Shown: positions 52,551 through 60,925 of the stretch, one piece after another
How the letters are laid out: the number at the start of each line of letters is the position of its first letter
How positions within the stretch are numbered: position 1 is the stretch's first letter
Assembly (NCBI GenBank): GCA_024398635.1
Contig: JAKSIV010000004.1
Location: 1 to 64,000, forward strand
Origin: Bacteroidaceae bacterium
GTDB taxonomy: Bacteria > Bacteroidota > Bacteroidia > Bacteroidales > Bacteroidaceae
Direction of reading: 5' to 3'
Length of the DNA: 64,000 bases
Notes under the pieces: model-generated
What the model was told of the DNA's origin: nothing
The model's input: the letters and a program-made list of their open reading frames with translations, nothing else
Database searches by the model: none
Position numbers and translations under genes: made by a program

Positions 52551-54581
52551 TTAATCCAGAGTGTATTCCGGCAATTTGTCCAAAGCGGGAGTCTCATAAT
52601 TCGAGATACGCAGACGGAAACGGCGTAGTTCGTCCAGAGTATGCTGAGGCTGGGTGCAATCTGCCGGAATATCCATATTCGAATACTGCTGGAAATAAAG
52701 CATAGTAGCATCTCTCCACCAAATTGCATCCTTGGCCTGACGCACCAGTTTGTCATGTACCTGTCCGTAACGGTAAGGATCCACATATCTCTCAACACTC
52801 TCCCATGTCTTGATGAAACCACGGGCCTCCTGTATTCCCTCCTCATAGGCATAGCAAAGCTCGTCCCACAGTGTGCGTCCACTCTTCATCCTGTAGTTCC
52901 ATGGCAGATGGTGGAACCAAAGGATAAGCTCCTTGGGGCATGTCTCGACATTGTCATAGAGAGAACGGAGCGGCTCGTGATACTGTGACACCGCATCTGT
53001 TCCGGTCTTTGAAGTACGGTCAAAACCCACGCCGTCGGCTGCAGCCTTGTGATAATATGCAGGTTCCCAATCCGGGCGCGACGAACGGTCCCAGGGACCG
53101 GGTCCATAGTGATCAGGTCCCTTGAACGTATGGTGCAATCCCATAGGCATCTCATACTTGACGCATGCCTCACGCGATGCAAGCATCATCTTGGATACCG
53201 GCTCCAGGAACTTCTTATTGGTTGAGAATGACTGTTTGAGCCACTCGTCAAGGATCTGCTCCGAACTCAAATCCGGATTCCATGCCATACGGCCGAAAGC
53301 ATACCAGTTAACCTGTGCCAGGTGATGTCCGCACCAGTTCACGCTGTCACCGATATTGGTAACGCCGGCAATAGCACTCCATGCCGTATTGCCGTGTACC
53401 TTACCCAGTGTCTCGGCTGCTACAGTACTGCCCTCTCCTTTCTGGTAAGTATCTGAATCCAGGCACTCTTTCCACATGGGATGCAAATAGACCATATGGT
53501 TGCTGTGTCCCAGATACTCCTGTGTAATCTGCATCTCGGCCATTATATTGGTCTTTTCCATCTGTCCGAACAACGGACTGAACGGCTCGCGCGGCTGGAA
53601 ATCAACCGGACCGTTCTTGATCTGAATGATAACATTGTCACGGAACTGTCCGTCAAGAGGCTTGAACTCCTCTACAGCCTGTTTGGCACGATCAGGTGAT
53701 TCGGGTGCATACACGAATGCTCTCCACATCACTATTCCGCCGTAAGGCTTCAGGGCATCGGCTATCATGTTGGCGCCGTCAGCATGCGTGCGGCCATAAT
53801 CCTGCGGACCGGACTGTCCCTCGGAGTTTGCCTTGACAAGGAATCCTCCAAAGTCAGGAATTATGCTGTATATCTCGGCAACCTTATCATTCCACCACTT
53901 TATCACATTCTTATCCAGAGGATCACTGGTCTTGAGACCTGCCAGATGCTTGGGAGCAGCGAAATTGAGTGACAGGTAAACCTTAAGGTTATACGGACGG
54001 AATATATCCGCCAGTACCTTTACCTTCTCAAGATACTCGGTTGAGAGCATGCACGCATCGGCATTCACATTATTCAGTACCGTACCGTTTATTCCTATTG
54101 ATGCGTTGGCACGTGCATATTCCTCATATTCGGGACGTATCTTGCCGGGCAGTTCCTCCCATTTCCAAAGGGATTTTCCGGCATATCCGCGCTCCACTGT
54201 ACCATTGGGATTATCCCAGTGATTCAGGACACGATACTTGAATGCAGGAACTTCAACTATCTCGTTATTAAGCTTTGAGAGCTCACCGCAGTCACCCAGA
54301 CGTTTCAGATGGTATGTACCATACATCAGCCCGGCATCCGTATTGGCATAAATCACAGCCAATCCCTTTTCATTGTGTTTGATACGGAACCCCTCATCGC
54401 CCAATTCATCATCATATTCCTTCAGTATCTCCTTATACGGGGCGTTTACCGTTGCCGTGATATCACCCAGCCACAAATCATGACCATCTCTGTTTTTTGG
54501 TTTCGGACCGTCATCACATGACTGGACACCCATAGCCACTAATAGTACAGCCAATCCCAGAATAAGTTCTTTTGTCTTCAT
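52551..54581 (-). CDS. aguA: GH67 alpha-glucuronidase lipoprotein
   Basis: 676 aa from the ATG at 54581, which gives a lipoprotein signal ending GVQSC (Cys22). Removes 4-O-methyl-glucuronic acid from xylo-oligosaccharides. Acid Glu254 ('ANSEGQSGP'), bases Asp327 ('NGPVDFQ') and Glu355 ('ITQEY') are spaced 73 and 28 residues apart, as Glu292, Asp365 and Glu393 are in Cellvibrio GlcA67A. The start lies 1 nt after the yigZ stop (or overlaps it if the earlier ATG at 54590 is used). Lipid anchoring suggests a periplasmic or surface site. Confidence 0.93.
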   Translation of the reverse strand: MKTKELILGLAVLLVAMGVQSCDDGPKPKNRDGHDLWLGDITATVNAPYKEILKEYDDELGDEGFRIKHNEKGLAVIYANTDAGLMYGTYHLKRLGDCGELSKLNNEIVEVPAFKYRVLNHWDNPNGTVERGYAGKSLWKWEELPGKIRPEYEEYARANASIGINGTVLNNVNADACMLSTEYLEKVKVLADIFRPYNLKVYLSLNFAAPKHLAGLKTSDPLDKNVIKWWNDKVAEIYSIIPDFGGFLVKANSEGQSGPQDYGRTHADGANMIADALKPYGGIVMWRAFVYAPESPDRAKQAVEEFKPLDGQFRDNVIIQIKNGPVDFQPREPFSPLFGQMEKTNIMAEMQITQEYLGHSNHMVYLHPMWKECLDSDTYQKGEGSTVAAETLGKVHGNTAWSAIAGVTNIGDSVNWCGHHLAQVNWYAFGRMAWNPDLSSEQILDEWLKQSFSTNKKFLEPVSKMMLASREACVKYEMPMGLHHTFKGPDHYGPGPWDRSSRPDWEPAYYHKAAADGVGFDRTSKTGTDAVSQYHEPLRSLYDNVETCPKELILWFHHLPWNYRMKSGRTLWDELCYAYEEGIQEARGFIKTWESVERYVDPYRYGQVHDKLVRQAKDAIWWRDATMLYFQQYSNMDIPADCTQPQHTLDELRRFRLRISNYETPALDKLPEYTLD

Positions 54582-54582
54582 A

Positions 54583-55236
54583 TCAATCATTTATGAATAT
54601 TATCTCTTCAACAGGTTGCGTTTGGGCAACTGCCGAAAGTTTTGACACAAGATCATCGGCCACCGACAATTTGGCCCTCAAGACAGCCTTGCATTCAAAA
54701 TCTCTCCCGGAACTTTCAGTCCTGAACGAACCGTAGTCCTGACTTACAATCCTAACGTCAAGGTCCTTGACTGCTTTCATGACCACGTTGGTCATGTTGT
54801 AGGTAAACAGCACTGTCACGTTCCGTTCAACGAATGCAGTGACAATCTCGGCTTTCTCTATAACCTGGGCAGCAGCCAGACGGTATGCCTCGGTAAGGCC
54901 CGATGTACCCAGTTTAACGCCTCCAAAGTAACGTACCACGGCTATCAGCACGTCACTCAATCCTGCGCTGTTTATCTGCCCCAAAATGGGCTTTCCAGCT
55001 GTTCCGGACGGTTCACCGTTGTCATTGGCCCGCCAGTCAGTACGCTCAGCTCCAAGCATATAGGCATAGCATACATGGCGTGCATCATAGTACTCTTTCT
55101 GCAAAGCTGTGATACGTTCCTTGACCTCATCGGCAGTAGTCACGTGCCAGATAAAGGAGATAAAACGGCTGCGCCGCTCAACGAACTGCGACTGAGCCTC
55201 ACCCCTCACGGTCAGGTATGTATCGGTAGCCGCCAT
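54583..55236 (-). CDS. YigZ/IMPACT-family protein
   Basis: 217 aa. The UPF0029 signature 'DNGEPSGTAGKPILGQI' and 'VLIAVVRYFGGVKLGTSGL' are intact, followed by the C-terminal DUF1949-type domain. YigZ relatives bind nucleic acid or ribosomes and are linked to stress-time translation control in eukaryotes (IMPACT); the bacterial role is unsettled. TAATG overlap with ridA. Confidence 0.9.
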   Translation of the reverse strand: MAATDTYLTVRGEAQSQFVERRSRFISFIWHVTTADEVKERITALQKEYYDARHVCYAYMLGAERTDWRANDNGEPSGTAGKPILGQINSAGLSDVLIAVVRYFGGVKLGTSGLTEAYRLAAAQVIEKAEIVTAFVERNVTVLFTYNMTNVVMKAVKDLDVRIVSQDYGSFRTESSGRDFECKAVLRAKLSVADDLVSKLSAVAQTQPVEEIIFIND

Positions 55237-55610
55237 TATTTGCCGGCTATAGCATCAATCTCAACAAGAGCACCCTTGGGCAATGCCACCACCTGATAGC
55301 ATACACGGGCCGGCTTATCCTGCGGAAAATACTCTGCATATACGGCATTCATTGCTCCAAAATCTTTAAGATCAGCAAGCAAAACCGTAGTCTTTACTAT
55401 ATCGTTATATGACAGACCGGCCTCGGCCAGTATCGCACCGATATTATCCAAAGACTGGCGTGTCTGGAGCTCAATTCCTGCGGGCATGGAGCCATCGGCC
55501 GGATTAACCGGAAGCTGGCCCGATACAAATACCGTTCCGTTAAGATTCACCCCCTGTGAATATGGCCCTATCGCAGCCGGAGCCTTAGCTGTGGCAATTG
55601 TCTTTTTCAT
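55236..55610 (-). CDS. ridA: RidA-family enamine/imine deaminase
   Basis: 124 aa. 'AIGPYSQGVNLNGTVFVSGQLP' and the active-site region 'PARVCYQVVALPKGALVEIDAIA' with the key Arg identify a true RidA. It hydrolyses reactive 2-aminoacrylate made by PLP enzymes. First gene of the ridA-yigZ-aguA unit; a TAnnTTTG box lies about 20 nt upstream, inside the end of the DUF5131 gene. Confidence 0.95.
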   Translation of the reverse strand: MKKTIATAKAPAAIGPYSQGVNLNGTVFVSGQLPVNPADGSMPAGIELQTRQSLDNIGAILAEAGLSYNDIVKTTVLLADLKDFGAMNAVYAEYFPQDKPARVCYQVVALPKGALVEIDAIAGK

Positions 55611-55628
55611 ATTGTTATAGGTATGTCG

Positions 55629-56447
55629 TTACAAAAATAATTCTTCTTGCCGATAGTCGCTCTCCTTCCACTCAAATTTCACTTTCTCCGGCACATAGAA
55701 CTCCCTTATCTTGTAGTCTATATTGGCCTTATGAGCCTGGCTGAGTTGGAACGGACGCCTTACATAATACTGCTTTCCATCCTTTTTGAACTTAGCTCCG
55801 GTCTGATGAAAACGGAACGGAACATCCTTCTCTACGCACTGACGGCGCAGATCAAGAACCCAATCGTAATCACAAGGCCTGGCATCAACCCCAGACTCCC
55901 CTCCTACTGATACCTCATCAATACTGCTGTCCAGATACTGTGATATATCCACAGCTTCTATCAACGGAGATGCAATAATAGACTTGTGCTTAATCGGCAG
56001 TGACTTGAATATCGGTAAGCGGTAATCAGCCATCTGCTGGTTCTCAACCGTACAGCCCACCAGCACGTTGTCATAGCCATCGGCCCAATCATCAGGGATG
56101 CATTCCATGAAACGGTCTATGCGTTTTGTAAAGAAATAAAACCACAGGTCGCTGCGAACGCGCATCATCTTCCAGCAGTCACGGCGCCACTCATCGGCAT
56201 CCTTAAGGAGAAAATCCGATGTGAAACAGGTAAACACCATCATACCCGGCTCAATCTTCCAACTGCGGTCACGTTTACGCTTTATGGGCAGATTGAACGC
56301 GGCGGTCTTGCGGGCCAGATTGCTCCCTATCTCACTCCCGTACATGGCATCCTGCCTGTACACATAGCAGTACTTGCAGCCGGGACTGATCTTTGTACAA
56401 CCGTGCCAGGGATTCCAATCTGCATATATGCTCCAATGCTCCGCCAT
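55629..56447 (-). CDS. DUF5131 (phage Gp37/Gp68-like) iron-sulfur protein
   Basis: 272 aa from the ATG at 56447. 'WNPWHGCTKISPGCKYCYVY' holds a Cys-x7-Cys-x2-Cys set, and 'GGESGVDARPCDYDWVLDLR' follows; both are typical of DUF5131, a family with a radical-SAM-like fold first seen in phage and of unknown chemistry. No phage genes are nearby. Divergent from the methionine sulfoxide reductase gene. Confidence 0.83.
   Translation of the reverse strand: MAEHWSIYADWNPWHGCTKISPGCKYCYVYRQDAMYGSEIGSNLARKTAAFNLPIKRKRDRSWKIEPGMMVFTCFTSDFLLKDADEWRRDCWKMMRVRSDLWFYFFTKRIDRFMECIPDDWADGYDNVLVGCTVENQQMADYRLPIFKSLPIKHKSIIASPLIEAVDISQYLDSSIDEVSVGGESGVDARPCDYDWVLDLRRQCVEKDVPFRFHQTGAKFKKDGKQYYVRRPFQLSQAHKANIDYKIREFYVPEKVKFEWKESDYRQEELFL
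55632..55639 (-). promoter_or_regulatory. -7 box for ridA-yigZ-aguA
   Basis: TATTTTTG on the minus strand (55639 to 55632) matches TAnnTTTG exactly, 22 nt before the ridA ATG. No -33 TTTG at the right distance. Confidence 0.42.
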
Positions 56448-56474
56448 AGTCACTGAAAATTGTCATAAAAGTAG

Positions 56475-56482
56475 TAAATTTG
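56475..56482 (+). promoter_or_regulatory. -7 box abutting the msrC start (leaderless candidate)
   Basis: TAAATTTG, an exact TAnnTTTG match, ends 6 nt before the ATG at 56489. Transcription would start at or next to the A of the ATG. Confidence 0.5.
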
Positions 56483-56488
56483 TAGCAT

Positions 56489-56956
56489 ATGACAGACTTA
56501 GAGAAAGAACAGAAATACAGCCAGTTGGTAAAAGAGGCAACTGCGCTCCTGGATGGAGAGAGTGACCCGATTGCAAATATGGCAAACCTGACAGCTCTCA
56601 TTCATGAGACCATGGGATTCTGGTGGACAGGATTCTATATTGTACGCGACTGTAAGGATGGTGTAGAACAATTAGTCTTGGGACCTTTCCAAGGGCCGAT
56701 AGCCTGCACAAGGATTGCATTTGGACGCGGAGTGTGCGGAACCTCCTGGCAGCGCCGTGAGACTGTCGTGGTGCCCGATGTGGAGAAGTTCCCGGGACAT
56801 ATCGCCTGCAGCAGTGAATCCCGTAGCGAGATAGTTGTACCCGTATTCAACGGCGATAAGGTATCGGCCGTACTGGATATAGACAGCCGATATCTGAACA
56901 CATTCGATGAGACCGATGCCCGCTATCTGGAACAGATTGTCAAACTGTTGAATTAA
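56489..56956 (+). CDS. msrC: Free methionine-(R)-sulfoxide reductase (GAF type)
   Basis: 155 aa. A GAF-domain fRMsr with the signature 'GPFQGPIACTRIAFGRGVCG' and the catalytic-loop 'FPGHIACSSESRSEIVVP'. Three conserved Cys are present. Reduces free Met-R-O, using thioredoxin. Leaderless-type promoter immediately upstream; the YjbR-like gene follows 5 nt later. Confidence 0.92.
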   Translation: MTDLEKEQKYSQLVKEATALLDGESDPIANMANLTALIHETMGFWWTGFYIVRDCKDGVEQLVLGPFQGPIACTRIAFGRGVCGTSWQRRETVVVPDVEKFPGHIACSSESRSEIVVPVFNGDKVSAVLDIDSRYLNTFDETDARYLEQIVKLLN

Positions 56957-56961
56957 GGAAG

Positions 56962-57309
56962 ATGGATATAGAGTTGTTTAGAGAATACTGCCTGAGCCTG
57001 CCGTTTGTTACGGAGGATATGCCGTTTGATGAAACGGTTGTGGTATTCCGTCTCAAGGACAAGATATTTGCATGCATTACGCTCGATAAGCCCGATATAG
57101 TGGTGCTGAAGTGTGCCCCTGACCGCGCGCTTGAACTGCGTGACCGTTACGCTGCAATAGAGGGTGCCTTCCATTGGAACAAGAAGTACTGGAACCAGAT
57201 ACGCCTGGATGCCGATGTGGACCGCCCGCTGATAGAGGAACTCACCCGCCACGCCTACAACGAGGTCAACGCAAAACTCCCCAAGAAAGACCGGGTTGAA
57301 TCACTATAA
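56962..57309 (+). CDS. MmcQ/YjbR-family protein
   Basis: 115 aa. The YjbR DNA-binding-like fold: 'EYCLSLPFVTEDMPFDETVVVFRLKDKIFACI', 'KCAPDRALELRDRYAAIEGAFHWNKKYWNQI'. These small proteins have a double-wing DNA-binding-like fold and unknown role. Cotranscribed with msrC; ends at a strong terminator. Confidence 0.88.
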   Translation: MDIELFREYCLSLPFVTEDMPFDETVVVFRLKDKIFACITLDKPDIVVLKCAPDRALELRDRYAAIEGAFHWNKKYWNQIRLDADVDRPLIEELTRHAYNEVNAKLPKKDRVESL

Positions 57310-57310
57310 C

Positions 57311-57345
57311 AAAAAAGGCTTGCGAGCTAGTCGCAAGCCTTTTTT
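57311..57345. terminator. Bidirectional Rho-independent terminator
   Basis: A perfect 15-bp stem (57311-57325 with 57331-57345) around a GCTAG loop, with six A at one end and six T at the other. It serves both the YjbR gene and the convergent DUF1015 gene. Confidence 0.95.
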
Positions 57346-57351
57346 AGTTTA

Positions 57352-58599
57352 TCAGTCAAGTGAGTGAATCACCAAACCGGATCTTAATTTAGGCTCGAAC
57401 CAAGTTGTCTTGGGAGGCATGATGTTGCCCGTATCGGCTATATCCATAAGCTGTTTCATTGAAACCGGATAGAGCGCCAGAGCCATCTTCATCTCACCGC
57501 TGTCAACGCGACGTTTGAGTTCACCCAGACCGCGAATTCCGCCTACAAAGTCAATGCGCTTGTCGCGGCGCAGGTCCTTTATACCCAGCAACTGGTCCAG
57601 AATCAGGTTTGAAGATATTGTCACATCCAGCACACCTATGGGATCGCTGTCATCGAATGTACCCTGCTTTGCAGTCAGCTTATACCATTCGCCATCCAGA
57701 TAGAGTGAGAATGTGTGCAGCTCTGACGGCTTGAAAATATCCTTACCCTTCTTCTCTACTGTGAAGTTCTTTTCAAGAGCCTTGAGAAACTCTGCAGATG
57801 TCATTCCGTTAAGATCCTTTACCACACGGTTATAGTCGATGATGGTGAGCTGTGAAGCCGGGAAGCAGACTGCCATGAAGTAGTTGTACTCCTCATCACC
57901 ACGGTGATTGGGATTCTGGCGGGCCTTCTCGGCACCTACCAGAGCAGCGGCAGCTGAGCGGTGGTGACCGTCGGCGATATAGAGTGAAGGAATACCTGCA
58001 AACCTCTCTGTTACGGTCTTGATATCCTCATCCTTGTCAATTATCCAGAGCTGATGACGGAAACCGTCACCCTGAGCTACGTAATCATATTCAGGAGCAC
58101 CCTTTACGTACTTGGCAACAAGCTCGTCAAGAACCTTATCATCGGGATAAGCAAAGAACACCGGCTCAATGTTGGCGTTGTTCACGCGTACATGCTTCAT
58201 ACGGTCCTCCTCCTTATCGGCACGGGTAAGCTCATGCTTCTTTATGTTACCCTTGAGGTAATCCTCAACGTATGCGCAGACCACAAGACCATACTGGGTC
58301 TTTCCGTTCATTGTCTGAGCATAGATATAGTACTGCTCCTTGTTGTCACGCTTGAGCCAACCCTTCTCCTGGAACTTTTTGAAGTTCTCGGCGGCCTTGG
58401 CGTATACACGGGGATCAGTCTCCTCGGCTATGGGATCAAAGTCAATTTCAGGCTTGATGATATGGTAAAGCGACATCTCATTGCCTGCAGCCTCGGCGCG
58501 TGCCTCCTCAGAGTTTAGCACATCGTAAGGACGGCTCTGGACCTTCTCAACGAGATCCTTGGGCGGACGAATGCCCTGGAAAGGTTTTACTATAGCCAT
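57352..58599 (-). CDS. DUF1015-family protein of the serine operon
   Basis: 415 aa, soluble. 'VKPFQGIRPPKDLVEKVQSRPYDVL' at the start and 'YIADGHHRSAAAA' in the middle are the family marks; the latter looks like a nucleotide- or phosphate-binding loop resembling ParB-like kinases. Members lie beside serA and serC throughout Bacteroidota and Firmicutes. SerK, a free-serine kinase, is related to this kind of fold, but activity here is unproved. TAATG overlap with serA. Confidence 0.83.
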   Translation of the reverse strand: MAIVKPFQGIRPPKDLVEKVQSRPYDVLNSEEARAEAAGNEMSLYHIIKPEIDFDPIAEETDPRVYAKAAENFKKFQEKGWLKRDNKEQYYIYAQTMNGKTQYGLVVCAYVEDYLKGNIKKHELTRADKEEDRMKHVRVNNANIEPVFFAYPDDKVLDELVAKYVKGAPEYDYVAQGDGFRHQLWIIDKDEDIKTVTERFAGIPSLYIADGHHRSAAAALVGAEKARQNPNHRGDEEYNYFMAVCFPASQLTIIDYNRVVKDLNGMTSAEFLKALEKNFTVEKKGKDIFKPSELHTFSLYLDGEWYKLTAKQGTFDDSDPIGVLDVTISSNLILDQLLGIKDLRRDKRIDFVGGIRGLGELKRRVDSGEMKMALALYPVSMKQLMDIADTGNIMPPKTTWFEPKLRSGLVIHSLD

Positions 58600-59519
58600 T
58601 AGCGGTTAACCATGAACTTGGTGCAACCATCCTTGATGAAACCGACAATCTGGTTGGCAGCAGCGATACCGGCGTTGATATTCGCCTCGGCTGTCTGGGC
58701 ACCCATCTTCTTGGGAGTAGCAAAGTAACGGCCTGCAAACAGCTCCTCAAACTTGGTAGCTGCAGCAGGTGCGATATCTGATACGAACTTAAGGTCCTCA
58801 CGCTCCTGCATAAGCTGGATGAGTTCCTCCTCGTTGATGATCTCCTTACGGGCTGAGTTAACCAGGACGGCACCTTTGGGCATCAGACCTACAAGTTTCT
58901 TACCGATAGAGTTCTTTGTCTCATCAGTTGCAGGCAAGTGCAGTGAGATGAACTGGCAAGTCTTGTACATATCCTCAACATTATCGACTGCATGTACACC
59001 GGCAGCCTCAATGACCTCCTTGGGGCAATATGCATCAAATGCATAAACCTCCATACCGAAACCCTTGGCTATACGTGCTACATTACGGCCTACATTGCCG
59101 AAAGCGTGGATACCCAGTTTCTTACCCAAAAGCTCAATACCTGATGTGCCGTTGTAGAAGTTACGAACTGCATAAACCATAAGACCGGCCACAAGCTCGG
59201 CAACTGCGTTGGCGTTCTGACCGGGAGTGTTCATTACGCATACTCCATGCGCGGTGGCCGATGCCAGGTCGACATTGTCATAACCTGCACCTGCGCGAAC
59301 CACAATCTTAAGCTGCTTAGCTGCATCAAATACCTCAGCGTCTATAATGTCACTGCGGATGATGATAGCGTCAACATCGGCAACTGCTGCAAGAAGAGCA
59401 GACTTTTCAGTATATTTCTCAAGCAGAGCCAGTTCATAACCGGCACCCTCTATAACCTCACGGATTCCATCAACTGCAACCTTTGCAAAAGGCTTTGATG
59501 TAGCGACAAGTACCTTCAT
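58599..59519 (-). CDS. serA: D-3-phosphoglycerate dehydrogenase (short form)
   Basis: 306 aa from the ATG at 59519 (MKVLVATSKPFAK). D-isomer 2-hydroxyacid dehydrogenase fold: NAD loop 'GIHAFGNVGRNVA', Arg in 'VRAGAGYDNVD', 'LPATDETKNSIG', 'LVNSARKEIINEEEL'. No ACT regulatory domain, so no serine feedback site. The usual catalytic His block (PHIGA) reads KKMGA, putting Lys271 where His is expected. First step of serine synthesis; 26 nt after serC. Confidence 0.92.
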   Translation of the reverse strand: MKVLVATSKPFAKVAVDGIREVIEGAGYELALLEKYTEKSALLAAVADVDAIIIRSDIIDAEVFDAAKQLKIVVRAGAGYDNVDLASATAHGVCVMNTPGQNANAVAELVAGLMVYAVRNFYNGTSGIELLGKKLGIHAFGNVGRNVARIAKGFGMEVYAFDAYCPKEVIEAAGVHAVDNVEDMYKTCQFISLHLPATDETKNSIGKKLVGLMPKGAVLVNSARKEIINEEELIQLMQEREDLKFVSDIAPAAATKFEELFAGRYFATPKKMGAQTAEANINAGIAAANQIVGFIKDGCTKFMVNR

Positions 59520-59545
59520 ATCCTTATTCGTTTTAGTCCTTTTAA

Positions 59546-60610
59546 TCAATGTTTAGCCTCAAACTCCTTCATACATGCAATCAGAGCGTCTACGCTCTCC
59601 ATAGGCAGAGCATTGTAGCAGGATGCGCGGAAACCGCCTACTGAACGGTGACCCTTGATACCAACCATACCCTTGCTCTTGGCAAAGCTCATGAACTCAT
59701 CCTCAAGCTCCTTGTACTCGGGCTGCATAACCCAGCAGATGTTCATATATGAACGGTCCTCCTCATTGGCGGTACCTACAAACAGTTTGTTGCGGTCAAT
59801 CTCACCGTACAGCTTGGCTGCGCGGGCCTCGGCACGCTTAGCCATCTCCTTTACACCACCCTGGGCCTTGAGCCAACGGAGTGACTCCATAGCTGAGTAG
59901 ATAGTGAATGTGGGAGGAGTGTTGAACATTGAACCGTTATCAATATGAGTCTGGTAGTTCAGCATGGTGGGGATGTAACGGTCTACATGACCCAGAGCAT
60001 CGTTCTTTACGATAACGAAAGCCATACCTGAAGGAGCCAGGTTCTTCTGTGCGCCGCCGTAGATGCAGTTGTACTTGCTTACATCAATGGGACGTGAGAA
60101 TATATCAGATGACATATCAGAGATCAATGGAACCGGGCTGTCCAGGTCCTTGCGGATCTCAGTACCGTAGATGGTGTTGTTTGTTGTATAATGGAAATAG
60201 TCTGCATCGGCAGGGATTACATAATCCTTAGGGATGTAGGTATAGGTTGATTCGGCCGATGAAGCAACCTCAACCACCTCACCGAAAGCCTTAGCCTCCT
60301 TCATGGCCTTCTTGGCCCACACACCAGTGTTAAGATAAGCAGCCTTCTTGTTGAGGAAGTTATAGGGAACGCGACAGAACTCCATGCTGGCACCACCTGC
60401 CAGGAACAGTACTGAATAACCCTCGGGTACATCCAGAATCTCCTTGATGAGAGCCTCGGCCTCATCGACAACGGGCTTGAACTCACTTGAACGGTGGCTG
60501 ATAGAGAGAATAGAAATGCCTGTGCCGGCAAAATCGTAAACAGCCTGAGCTGATTTCTCAATCACTTCCTGCGGAAGAACAGCAGGACCTGCGCAAAAAT
60601 TATGCTTCAT
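59546..60610 (-). CDS. serC: Phosphoserine aminotransferase
   Basis: 354 aa. Class V PLP aminotransferase: N-terminal '[20 protein letters not shown]', '[15 protein letters not shown]', PLP Lys in '[18 protein letters not shown]', and C-terminal '[20 protein letters not shown]'. Converts 3-phosphohydroxypyruvate to phosphoserine with glutamate. First gene of serC-serA-DUF1015, behind a near-perfect promoter. Confidence 0.96.
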   Translation of the reverse strand: MKHNFCAGPAVLPQEVIEKSAQAVYDFAGTGISILSISHRSSEFKPVVDEAEALIKEILDVPEGYSVLFLAGGASMEFCRVPYNFLNKKAAYLNTGVWAKKAMKEAKAFGEVVEVASSAESTYTYIPKDYVIPADADYFHYTTNNTIYGTEIRKDLDSPVPLISDMSSDIFSRPIDVSKYNCIYGGAQKNLAPSGMAFVIVKNDALGHVDRYIPTMLNYQTHIDNGSMFNTPPTFTIYSAMESLRWLKAQGGVKEMAKRAEARAAKLYGEIDRNKLFVGTANEEDRSYMNICWVMQPEYKELEDEFMSFAKSKGMVGIKGHRSVGGFRASCYNALPMESVDALIACMKEFEAKH

Positions 60611-60647
60611 AACAGAGTATATGTGTTAAAGTTTTTGATTCGTGCCG

Positions 60648-60679
60648 CAAAGGTAGTCCCTTAATTTGGGTAAAACAAA
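60648..60679 (-). promoter_or_regulatory. Consensus promoter of serC-serA-DUF1015
   Basis: TTTG (60679 to 60676) and TACCTTTG (60655 to 60648) on the minus strand, 20 nt apart, match the Bacteroidota -33/-7 consensus fully. The leader is about 35 nt. Clearest promoter in the window. Confidence 0.75.
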
Positions 60680-60861
60680 TATTTTCAATGAAAAAAGTGA
60701 TAAACTTTTGAACAATATACAAATATTTTGCAATGTCAAAACCACATATCATTTACACTTTGCGAATATTTGCTCATTTTTGATTTCACATTGTCACTTT
60801 ATTTATCAAACCTTACCAAAACTCTGACAAAAAGACAACATTTAAGGAAAAAATGGAGCCA

Positions 60862-60907
60862 GAGCCTCCCGGCCACCCTGCTGTCCCTGCTGCTGGGGCT
60901 GAGGCTC
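60862..60907 (-). terminator. GC-rich hairpin island downstream of the AGCS gene
   Basis: GAGCCTC (60862-60868) pairs with GAGGCTC (60901-60907) around a GC-rich 32-nt segment, and on the minus strand six T follow 8 nt later. The 315-nt gap 60611-60925 otherwise holds only the serC promoter and AT-rich sequence with no credible gene. Confidence 0.4.
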
Positions 60908-60925
60908 GTGACGCAAAGGGGTCGT

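Noticed and set aside
55629..56447. DUF5131 gene as a sign of a prophage
   Set aside because: The family name comes from phage, but no phage structural, integrase or lysis genes are nearby; it looks chromosomal.
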